This document shows positions 58,139-64,000 of a DNA stretch of 64,000 bases, one piece after another. The stretch covers positions 1 through 64,000 of the forward strand of contig NZ_CACSKB010000018.1 in assembly GCF_902706225.1 (NCBI RefSeq). The letters are read 5' to 3'. Under the pieces are notes generated by a model, which saw only the letters and a program-made list of their open reading frames with translations, was not told the origin of the DNA and made no database searches. A program made the position numbers and the translations under genes. Position 1 is the first letter of the stretch. Every line of letters starts with the position of its first letter. The stretch is from Microbacterium sp. 18062 (GTDB lineage Bacteria > Actinomycetota > Actinomycetes > Actinomycetales > Microbacteriaceae).

Positions 58139-58156
58139 GACTCGGCAACGGGACGT

Positions 58157-58181
58157 GGGATATGGGATATGGGATATGGGA
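58157..58181. repeat. 7-bp tandem repeat (GGGATAT)
   Basis: Three and a half perfect copies of GGGATAT in the divergent region upstream of both the LacI gene and the phosphotriesterase-like gene. Length changes could alter promoter spacing. Confidence 0.85.
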
Positions 58182-58319
58182 CAACGATTGCCGAGTGTTG
58201 TTGCCCACCAGCGTGGTCGCTTCTCGTTTCCGTGGCGATCACCCTGTGTTTCCGGTGCGTAAAGCCCTGAGGGGAACGGCAAAGGATTTCCCTCCTCTGC
58301 GCCACGCACCGGGTAGCGT

Positions 58320-59351
58320 GTGAGGGTGAGAACGGTGACCTTGGCCGACGTGGCCGACGCGGTGGGGGTCTCGCCCTCGACGGTCTCGCGGGTCCTCACC
58401 TCATCGCGACCGGTCGCCCCCGAGATCGCGACCCGGGTGCGGGAGGCCGCGACGCGACTCGGATACTCCGGCAACGGCATCGCACGGGCGCTGCGCCGGA
58501 GGCGGACCGACACGGTCGGCATGGTCGTGCCGAGCATCCTGAACCCGTTCTTCACGAGCCTCGTCGACGGCCTGGAGCGCACGCTCCACGACGAGGGGAA
58601 GCAACTGCTGCTGTGCGACTCGCGGCAGGACCCCGACGTCGAGGCAGAGCACCTGCGGGCCCTCGTGGAGCGGCACGTCGACGGCGTCGTGGTGAGCCCC
58701 TGCGACGACGTCGCCAGCATCCCCGCCGTCGCCCGCACGGCCGCCGCCGTGCCGCTCGTGCAACTCGACCGGCGCGTCGAGGTGGACGGCACGGACTGGG
58801 TCGGTCTCGACGACCACCGCGCGCTCGGGATGCTCCTGGAGCACCTGCGCGACCGGGGCGCCCGGGTCGTCGCGTTCGTGACGTCCGAGATGACGAACTC
58901 CTCGACGGTCGATCGCGCGCGAGGCTTCCGCGAGAACGCCGCGCTCCTCGGCCTGCAGGTCGCCCCCGACGGCATCGTGCTCGGCGAGTTCTCCGTCGCC
59001 AGCGGCGAGGCCGCCGTGCGCACGCTGTTCGCGCGCCCGCAGCGCCCCGACGCCATCGTGTGCGCCGACGACCTGATCGCGATCGGCGCGCTGCGCGCCT
59101 GCCACGACCTCGGGCTGCGGGTGCCCGAGGAGGTCCAGGTCACCGGCATCGACGACATCGAGTTCGCCACGTACGTCTCCCCCACCCTCACCACGCTCGC
59201 CCAGCCCACCGCGCGCATGGCCGCGGAGGCCCTTCGCCTCCTCGGCCTGAGGGCGGCGATCTCCGACGGCTCGGCGCACGCGATCGAGGCCACCCGGCTC
59301 GCCTTCAGCCCTCGGCTGGTCGAGCGTGAGAGCACGAGGAGCCTGCCGTGA
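58320..59351 (+). CDS. LacI-family transcriptional regulator
   Basis: A 343-residue regulator. The HTH reads TLADVADAVGVSPSTVSRVL and the hinge GYSGNGIARALRRRRTDTVG. The sensor is a periplasmic-binding-like domain (MVVPSILNPFFTSLVDGLER, VVVSPCDDVASIP, AIVCADDLIAIGALRACHDL, VQVTGIDDIEFATYVSPTLT). Such proteins repress catabolic genes until a sugar-like or nucleoside-like ligand binds. GTG 58320 or GTG 58326 may be used. It is divergent from the phosphotriesterase operon, its likely target, and its stop overlaps the M20 gene. Confidence 0.93.
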   Translation: MRVRTVTLADVADAVGVSPSTVSRVLTSSRPVAPEIATRVREAATRLGYSGNGIARALRRRRTDTVGMVVPSILNPFFTSLVDGLERTLHDEGKQLLLCDSRQDPDVEAEHLRALVERHVDGVVVSPCDDVASIPAVARTAAAVPLVQLDRRVEVDGTDWVGLDDHRALGMLLEHLRDRGARVVAFVTSEMTNSSTVDRARGFRENAALLGLQVAPDGIVLGEFSVASGEAAVRTLFARPQRPDAIVCADDLIAIGALRACHDLGLRVPEEVQVTGIDDIEFATYVSPTLTTLAQPTARMAAEALRLLGLRAAISDGSAHAIEATRLAFSPRLVERESTRSLP

Positions 59352-60487
59352 TCGACGTGCTCGACGACGGCTCCGAGGGCACGTCCGAGGTCGTCCGACT
59401 TCTGCGATGGCTGGTGCAGCAAGAGTCGACCACGGGCGGCGCGGGCGAGCGACGGGCCCTCGCCGCGGTCGCCGAGCGCATGCGCGAGCTGGTCGGCGCA
59501 TCGGGGGTCGTCAGCGTCGCTCCCGACCGGGACGCCTGCCTGGTGCGGCCCACGACGGATGGCGGGCCGGTGCTGCTCTTCGCCTGCCATGTCGACACGG
59601 TTCCCGTCGGCGATCCGGAACGATGGACGCATCCGCCCCTCTCCGCGCGCATCGTCGACGGCCTGCTCCACGGCCGCGGCAGCTCCGACATGAAGGCGGG
59701 CCTGGCCGCGGCCATGTGCACCGTCGCCGACGGTCTCGCCGCCGGCGCGCGCGTCGCGCTCGCCGTGACGACGGGCGAGGAGGCCGGGTGCCTGGGCGCT
59801 CCCTCTGCCGCCCAGCTGCTCGCGGGCACGGATGTCGCCGCCGTCGTGATCCCCGAGTCGACCGGCAACCGGATCGCGCTCGGGCATCGCGGCGCGTACT
59901 GGCTGACGGTGTCGGCCGCGGGCGTCGCGGCGCACGGGAGCACTCCGGAGCGAGGGCGCAACGCCGTGCTCGCCCTCGCGTCGACGCTCGGCGAGCTCGA
60001 GTCGCTGCCGCTCAGACGACACGACGATCTGGGCACCGAGTCGGTCAACGTCGGCGTCTTCTCCGGCGGTCTCGTGCACAACATCGTGCCCGCGCACGCC
60101 AGCGCCGCCGTCGACCACCGCATCGTGCGGCCCGATGCGAGCGCGCTGCACGCGTGGTGGGCCGAGCGGGTCGACGAGGTGAGGGTCGACCTCGAGCTGG
60201 CGCCGGTATGGTCCTCGTCCGACGACGCCTGGATCCGGAGGCTTCCCGCGGCCGTGTCGCCCGATCCCGTGGCCTACTTCACGGATGCCTCGGTGCTCGT
60301 GGGCCGTCTGCCTGAGGGGACGCCGATCGTCGTGTGGGGGCCAGGCGACCCGGCCGTCGTCCACAGCGTCGACGAGCACGTCGCGGTGACCGCCGTCGAG
60401 GAGGCGCTCTCGCTGTTCCGCCGGGCCGTGGCCGATTGGCCGAGCGCGGGAGCCGCTTCCGACTCTCGGGACATGAGCCGCCCATGA
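59348..60487 (+). CDS. M20-family metallohydrolase (ArgE/DapE-like)
   Basis: A 379-residue M20 hydrolase. The ligands are in LLFACHVDTVPVG (His, Asp), GRGSSDMKAGLAAAM (Asp), VTTGEEAGCLGAP (Glu-Glu) and VVHSVDEHVAV (late His). The lid is in AAHGSTPERGRNAVL (catalytic-domain dimer segment). It removes an acyl or amide group from an amino compound. GTG 59348 overlaps the LacI stop by 4 bp, and its own stop overlaps the DUF1349 gene by 4 bp. The three genes are therefore one coupled unit. It is the third M20 gene in the window. Confidence 0.9.
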   Translation: MIDVLDDGSEGTSEVVRLLRWLVQQESTTGGAGERRALAAVAERMRELVGASGVVSVAPDRDACLVRPTTDGGPVLLFACHVDTVPVGDPERWTHPPLSARIVDGLLHGRGSSDMKAGLAAAMCTVADGLAAGARVALAVTTGEEAGCLGAPSAAQLLAGTDVAAVVIPESTGNRIALGHRGAYWLTVSAAGVAAHGSTPERGRNAVLALASTLGELESLPLRRHDDLGTESVNVGVFSGGLVHNIVPAHASAAVDHRIVRPDASALHAWWAERVDEVRVDLELAPVWSSSDDAWIRRLPAAVSPDPVAYFTDASVLVGRLPEGTPIVVWGPGDPAVVHSVDEHVAVTAVEEALSLFRRAVADWPSAGAASDSRDMSRP

Positions 60488-61083
60488 GCGTTCGCGTGCC
60501 GGGGCTGCCCGAGCTCTCCTGGACCCACGGCGAAGGCGACGTCCGGGTCGTCGACGACACGCTGATCCTGACGTCGGCGGGCCACGTCGACTGGACGAAC
60601 GACGCGACCGGCCGTCATCCGTTCCAGCACGCCGCGACGAGCCTCGGCTTCGCCGTGGACGGGGACTTCGTGCTCTCCGCCCGCGTGCGCGTGCCGGGCC
60701 GCAGGACGACGTTCGACGCCGGCGCGCTGACCCTGTGGAGCGGACCCGACCACTGGGCCAAGCTCTGCTTCGAGCTCTCCCCGCAGGGCGAGGCGATGAT
60801 CGTCAGCGTGGTCACGAACAGGTACTCCGACGACGTCGACTCCACGGTCGTCGCCGACGATCACGCGTTCCTGCGCCTGGCTCGCATCGGCGAGGCGTAC
60901 GTCTTCCACTCCTCGTCCGACGGCCGCACCTGGCGGTTCGTGCGCCTGTTCCGGATGACGACCGATGGTCCCTTCGCCGCCGGGCTCATGGCGCAATCCC
61001 CCCTCGGCGAGCGCTGCGTGGCCGAGTTCGCCGACATCCGTTTCGAGGAGCGCACCCTGCTCGAGCTTCGCGACGGCAGCTGA
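60484..61083 (+). CDS. DUF1349-family (concanavalin-like) protein
   Basis: A 199-residue protein with the DUF1349 pattern: ELSWTHGEGDVRVVDDTLIL, DGDFVLSARVRVPGRR, GALTLWSGPDHWAKLCFELS and SVVTNRYSDDVDSTVV, followed by the YVFHSSSDGRTWRFVRLFRM and AGLMAQSP segments. The fold is a beta-sandwich related to concanavalin-like lectins, suggesting glycan or cofactor binding without known catalysis. No signal peptide is visible. Its role in the LacI-M20 unit is unknown. Confidence 0.85.
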   Translation: MSVRVPGLPELSWTHGEGDVRVVDDTLILTSAGHVDWTNDATGRHPFQHAATSLGFAVDGDFVLSARVRVPGRRTTFDAGALTLWSGPDHWAKLCFELSPQGEAMIVSVVTNRYSDDVDSTVVADDHAFLRLARIGEAYVFHSSSDGRTWRFVRLFRMTTDGPFAAGLMAQSPLGERCVAEFADIRFEERTLLELRDGS

Positions 61084-61143
61084 CGCGGCGGGGTGCACGA
61101 CCGCGCCGCAGTGAGGCGAGAGCCCGGCCGCGTCGCAGGAGCG

Positions 61144-61566
61144 CTACTCGGGCGTGACGATCTCGATCCCGTCGAAGCGGCGGAAGTCGCGGTCGAAGGT
61201 CGCGACGGGACAGCGATGCGCGAGCGCCACGGCGGCGATATAACCGTCGGGCACGAGGTTCGCCGACGCATCCGATGTCGCGCACAGTCGCAGGAACGGC
61301 TCGATCCCGTCGACCAGCCCTGACACATGGCGATAGCCCGCCGCGCCGACGACAGCGCGCACGAACTCGGACGCATGCTCGATCGTGGACGGCGTCTCGA
61401 AGATCCGGCCGTTCGTGACGATGCGCAGAAACCCCGACCACACCGCATCCGGCACGATCACGAGGTCCTCGGTCAGCGCTCGGCCGAGGAATGCGAGCGC
61501 CCGCTCGTGGTGGACGTGCTCTGCGAGATGCGCGGCCACCAGCACGTTCACGTCGACGACGATCAT
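61144..61566 (-). CDS. PIN-domain toxin VapC (mycobacterial-type family)
   Basis: A 140-residue PIN ribonuclease. The first acidic residue is in MIVVDVNVLVAAHLAEHVHH. PDAVWSGFLRIVTNGRIFET and NLVPDGYIAAVALAHRCPVA, then TFDRDFRRFDGIEI, supply the later Asp residues. This follows the pattern of the Mycobacterium-type PIN subfamily. VapC toxins cut tRNA or rRNA until bound by VapB. Its start overlaps the vapB-like gene by 4 bp. Confidence 0.9.
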   Translation of the reverse strand: MIVVDVNVLVAAHLAEHVHHERALAFLGRALTEDLVIVPDAVWSGFLRIVTNGRIFETPSTIEHASEFVRAVVGAAGYRHVSGLVDGIEPFLRLCATSDASANLVPDGYIAAVALAHRCPVATFDRDFRRFDGIEIVTPE

Positions 61567-61823
61567 GCGGCGTTGCCACCCGGTTCGTCGAGGGCATCGT
61601 AGAGCGCGCGATTCGATGACGGGTCGATCCCGGGCCGCAGCCGGCCGCCCGGGAAGACCGGCAGGCTCACCGGCTCGCCCACGCGGGGAGGTGCCGACAG
61701 ATGCTCACGCAGCGCCTCTTCCACATAGCGGCCCAACGTCACGCCGCGCTGCTGTGCCCGCTGCTTGGCCCGGTCGAGCAGCGCGTCGTCGATGGAGAGG
61801 GTAGTGCGCATGATGCCGACCAT
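61563..61823 (-). CDS. Ribbon-helix-helix antitoxin VapB
   Basis: An 86-residue antitoxin. The N-terminal ribbon-helix-helix is MRTTLSIDDALLDRAKQRAQ then GVTLGRYVEEALREHLSAPP. The C-terminus (LYDALDEPGGNAA), Pro/Gly-rich, should wrap the toxin. ATG 61811 is the conventional start; ATG 61823 has AGGTGA 6 bases upstream and is used for the coordinates. Upstream, CATATCGCATCACCTGCATC may hold the autoregulatory operator. No mobile element is evident beside the pair. Confidence 0.9.
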   Translation of the reverse strand: MVGIMRTTLSIDDALLDRAKQRAQQRGVTLGRYVEEALREHLSAPPRVGEPVSLPVFPGGRLRPGIDPSSNRALYDALDEPGGNAA

Positions 61824-61902
61824 ATCGCATCACCTGCATCATCCTGGATCATCCCGGTTCCAGCAGGCCGCGTAGAGCCATGACGGAGCCCCCATCCTGC
61901 AC

Positions 61903-61945
61903 TGGCGCCTGATACTCCTGCCGCCGCTACAGGAGACTGGCGCCA
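61903..61945. repeat. Dispersed palindromic repeat, copy 5 (shortened, 43 bp)
   Basis: Starts TGGCGCC and ends TGGCGCCA; the right arm GCCGCTACAGGAGAC is a variant of the others. About 19 bp of the central loop is missing. It lies between the vapB-like start and the flavin reductase stop codon. Confidence 0.7.
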
Positions 61946-62012
61946 GCGTCCTCATCCCGCTGTCGTGAGACCCGCCTCATGTCATGGGACACGGTCAGCT
62001 GGGCGAGCCCAC

Positions 62013-62531
62013 TCACCCCCACTCGTCCGCGTCGCGCAGGTGGCGATACTTTCCCTTGAAGAACAGCAGCGGGTCGCGCGAATGCCATTCGGCCGGGCTG
62101 TGCTGGAGCACGCGGCCGATGACGATGAGATGGTCACCGGCCTCGTGCTCGGCCCACAGCTCGCAATCGAGCCACATGAGGGTGTCCGCGATGACGGGGT
62201 TGCCGGCATCCGTCGGCGACCAGTCGACACCGGCCCATTTGTCGGTGCCGCTGCGGGCGAACTGCGACGAGATGTCGTGCTGGTCGCGCGAGAGCACGTT
62301 GATCGAGAAGCGGCCTCCCGGTCGGATGCGGGGATATGTCGTCGAGGTGCGCATGACGCTGAAGGAGACGAGCGGCGGATCGAGCGACACGCTGTAGAAC
62401 GACTGACAGGTGAAGCCGGCCGGCTCGCCGTCGACGACGGCCGCGACGATCGTCACTCCCGAGGCGTAGTGTCCGAGGGCGTCCCGGAGGACACGCGCGT
62501 CGAGGCCCGGCACCGGCTCGATCGCGCTCAT
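62013..62531 (-). CDS. Flavin reductase (RutF/HpaC-like), copy 1
   Basis: A 172-residue split-barrel flavin reductase. Typical motifs are ALGHYASGVTIVAA, GFTCQSFYSVSLDPPLVSFS, RFSINVLSRDQHDISSQFA, ADTLMWLDCELWAEHEAGDH and HLIVIGRVLQ. It makes reduced flavin from NAD(P)H for a partner monooxygenase. ATG 62531 overlaps the FMN reductase stop (ATGA), so they are co-translated. With the RutA-like monooxygenase end at the window edge, this looks like a two-component monooxygenase locus. Confidence 0.92.
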   Translation of the reverse strand: MSAIEPVPGLDARVLRDALGHYASGVTIVAAVVDGEPAGFTCQSFYSVSLDPPLVSFSVMRTSTTYPRIRPGGRFSINVLSRDQHDISSQFARSGTDKWAGVDWSPTDAGNPVIADTLMWLDCELWAEHEAGDHLIVIGRVLQHSPAEWHSRDPLLFFKGKYRHLRDADEWG

Positions 62532-63040
62532 GCTGCGCCTGCCTTCGATGCTCCGGCCGACGCGAGCACGGCGGGCCCCCACCTCTCGATCCACGGGTCC
62601 AGGGAACCCGGCTCGGCGTAGGTGCGATCGGAGAGGTAGAGGCCCTGCACGGGCACGACCGCGCCGAGCTCGACCAGCAGCGGCTTGAGGAACACCTCGG
62701 GGGCCATGAAGTGCGCGGGACCGGCGCCGAGCATGAGCGGGACGGCTGTCACGCCCGCCAGCCCCGTGCCCGTCTCGAACTGGTCGAGGAAGAGCTTGAG
62801 CACCCCGGAGTAGGTCGCTTTGAACGTCGGCGACGCGACCACCACGACGTCGCTCGCGCGCACCGCGGCCACCGCGCTCTTCACCGCCTCATCGCCCCAC
62901 CCCAGAAGGCCGACGCCCAGCGTGACGACGTCGACCTCGCCGACCTCGTCGGCGAAGCGCAGGCCCACCAGACGGGCCGCGTCGAGAGTGCGTGAAGCCG
63001 GCTTGGGGTTGCCGGCCACCACGGTCACGGTGAGAGACAT
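62528..63040 (-). CDS. NAD(P)H-dependent FMN reductase, flavodoxin fold (copy 2)
   Basis: A 170-residue SsuE/MsuE-like reductase: AGNPKPASRTLDAARLVG, SPTFKATYSGVLKLFLDQFE, LMLGAGPAHFMAPEVFLKP and QGLYLSDRTYAEP. It is highly similar over its length to copy 1 (20224-20745), with small differences and one fewer residue pair near the N-terminus. Here it sits between two flavin reductase genes. Three flavin-reducing proteins in one locus is redundant, so each may feed a different flavin or oxygenase. Confidence 0.92.
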   Translation of the reverse strand: MSLTVTVVAGNPKPASRTLDAARLVGLRFADEVGEVDVVTLGVGLLGWGDEAVKSAVAAVRASDVVVVASPTFKATYSGVLKLFLDQFETGTGLAGVTAVPLMLGAGPAHFMAPEVFLKPLLVELGAVVPVQGLYLSDRTYAEPGSLDPWIERWGPAVLASAGASKAGAA

Positions 63041-63079
63041 GTCTCGTCCTTTCCTCGAGGGTCGATCGGATGCGGCGGC

Positions 63080-63619
63080 CTACGCGGCGGCCTCGACCGC
63101 GGCGCGGCCCCGGCTCTCCGCCGACGCGATCCGCGCGAGATCGCGAAAGCCACGGTGGTGATACACGAGAGGTTCGGCGCCGTCGCCGACGTGCACGCGC
63201 TCGACGGTGAGGATCACGAGCGTGTGGCTGCCGCTGTCGAGCTCGTTGTGCAGTGAGCATTCGAGCCACATGGCGGCGTCGGAGACGAGCAGGGCGCCGC
63301 CCTCGCCCCGCGTGATGTCGAGTCCCGCGAAGCGGTCGCGCGAGCGCGAGGCAAGCTGCATGCATACGGCCTCGTGACCCCGTGCGAGCACGGACACCCC
63401 GATGCGCTCAGCACGGCGCAATGTCGGCCACGTACGCGACGACCTCTGCACCGAGAACAGCACCTGCGGCGGCTCGAACGACACGCCGACGGTGAACGAG
63501 GTAGAGACGAGCCCGACGGGCGCGCCGCTCACGTCGGCCGCGAGCGCGGCCACCCCCGAGGGGAACCCCGCGAACGCCGACTCGATCTCGGCTCTGCTGT
63601 CGATCGTCATGCTGCGCAT
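63080..63619 (-). CDS. Flavin reductase (RutF/HpaC-like), copy 2
   Basis: A 179-residue relative of copy 1, with FAGFPSGVAALAADVSG, PVGLVSTSFTVGVSFEPPQV, RIGVSVLARGHEAVCMQLAS, SDAAMWLECSLHNELDSGSH and TLVILTVERVHV. The barrel core is conserved, so it should bind FMN or FAD. It starts at ATG 63619 (or ATG 63610) about 40 bp upstream of the FMN reductase gene. A 227-bp gap separates it from the monooxygenase gene, where its own promoter may lie. Confidence 0.9.
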   Translation of the reverse strand: MRSMTIDSRAEIESAFAGFPSGVAALAADVSGAPVGLVSTSFTVGVSFEPPQVLFSVQRSSRTWPTLRRAERIGVSVLARGHEAVCMQLASRSRDRFAGLDITRGEGGALLVSDAAMWLECSLHNELDSGSHTLVILTVERVHVGDGAEPLVYHHRGFRDLARIASAESRGRAAVEAAA

Positions 63620-63846
63620 GGTGCGGTGTTCCTCTCGTCTCGCTCAGCCGGTCCGGCGGGCGCGTGATCAGTCAATCAGCGGCAGATTGCATCCGGATTG
63701 TTGCGCGGTTGCGTTCCCTTTTCGCCGCTTCGAGGGATGAAAGCGCCGTAGGCCGAGATCCGCGAACACGCGATCACCTGGTGTTTCTCCGGCATGGAAC
63801 GCATACCCGCCGGCGCCGGCAGGCACTCCGCCGCGCTCACGCCGCC

Positions 63847-64000
63847 TCAACGTTCGACAAGGGGCATGACCTCGGCGCCGAAGCGTTCGAGCCCGGTGAA
63901 GAAGTCGTCGAAGGAGAGCATCACGCCCTTCACTCCGGGGAGGGAGCCGAGGAAGGAGATGTGGCGCGCGACGGTCTCGGGCGACCCCGCGATCACCTGG
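63847..64000 (-). CDS. LLM/RutA-like flavin-dependent monooxygenase, C-terminal fragment at window edge
   Basis: The last ~50 residues of a leftward gene whose start lies beyond the right edge. QVIAGSPETVARHISFLGSL followed by GVKGVMLSFDDFFTGLERFG and ending AEVMPLVER matches the C-terminus of RutA-type pyrimidine oxygenases and related LLM monooxygenases (I/V-M-L-x-F-D-D-F, FG-x-x-V/I-x-P-L). It uses FMNH2 from the reductases encoded next to it. With only the tail visible, the substrate (pyrimidine, sulfonate or another amide) cannot be decided. Confidence 0.75.
   Translation of the reverse strand, partial: QVIAGSPETVARHISFLGSLPGVKGVMLSFDDFFTGLERFGAEVMPLVER

Noticed and set aside
58157..58181. 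GGGATAT repeats considered as a CRISPR-like array
   Set aside because: Units of 7 bp with no spacers and no cas genes.
58055..60379. 774-codon minus-strand open frame opposite LacI and M20 genes
   Set aside because: It is a shadow of strongly supported genes and has no motifs of its own.

Overview
The window is high-GC DNA with strong G/C preference at third codon positions. It uses actinobacterial signals (GTG and TTG starts, a Tyr-rich BY-kinase, a CIRCE site beside a HAIR-like site, an LAL-type LuxR regulator). The overall look suggests a Microbacteriaceae-like soil or plant actinobacterium, perhaps Microbacterium; that placement is inference. No rRNA, tRNA, CRISPR array, prophage or insertion sequence was seen.

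Left part (1-20.7 kb), mostly housekeeping and regulation: the end of a siderophore-interacting protein fused to a methyltransferase-like domain; a nucleoside deaminase; PhzF-like and Lrp genes (divergent); CsbD; a cyclase-family hydrolase; a PAS histidine kinase; two paralogous membrane histidine kinases (6.8-8.5 and 17.2-18.9 kb); an LAL regulator; a BY-kinase with a partner membrane protein; an Hsp20 gene; a PadR-AarF pair; a small membrane protein; and an FMN reductase.

Middle part (20.9-41.9 kb), a large nitrogen-compound utilisation locus. A leftward operon runs dapA-like, SDR, nickel permease, ureA, ureB, ureC, ureF, ureG, ureD, with no ureE and a His-rich tail on UreG. A divergent GntR/FCD regulator follows. 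Next come two AroM-like proteins, a polar amino-acid type ABC transporter split over one operon, a saccharopine-dehydrogenase-like protein and a TRZ/ATZ-type amidohydrolase. A leftward operon (FAD oxidase, dihydroorotase/hydantoinase-like hydrolase, M20 dipeptidase) is divergent from a class I aminotransferase. The short palindrome CACTRYAGTG lies upstream of all four transcription blocks, so I propose one GntR regulon. It would import an amino-acid-like or cyclic amide/ureide compound and strip its nitrogen, partly as urea. The exact substrate cannot be read from sequence.

Right part (42.4-61.1 kb), a second set of catabolic operons. An M20 hydrolase, an APH-fold kinase, a class III PLP enzyme, a ribose-type ABC transporter, two amidases and a DeoR regulator form one rightward block. 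A leftward block (phosphotriesterase-like, glutamine-amidotransferase-like, TenA-like, an unrecognised protein, M28 peptidase) is coupled by 4-bp overlaps and lies divergent to LacI-M20-DUF1349.

Right end (61.1-64 kb): a VapBC toxin-antitoxin pair, then a leftward flavin-dependent monooxygenase locus with two flavin reductases, an FMN reductase paralogous to the one at 20.2 kb, and the end of an LLM/RutA-like monooxygenase cut by the window edge. Five copies of a palindromic intergenic repeat (four of exactly 62 bp, one of 43 bp) are scattered 3' of genes through the window.
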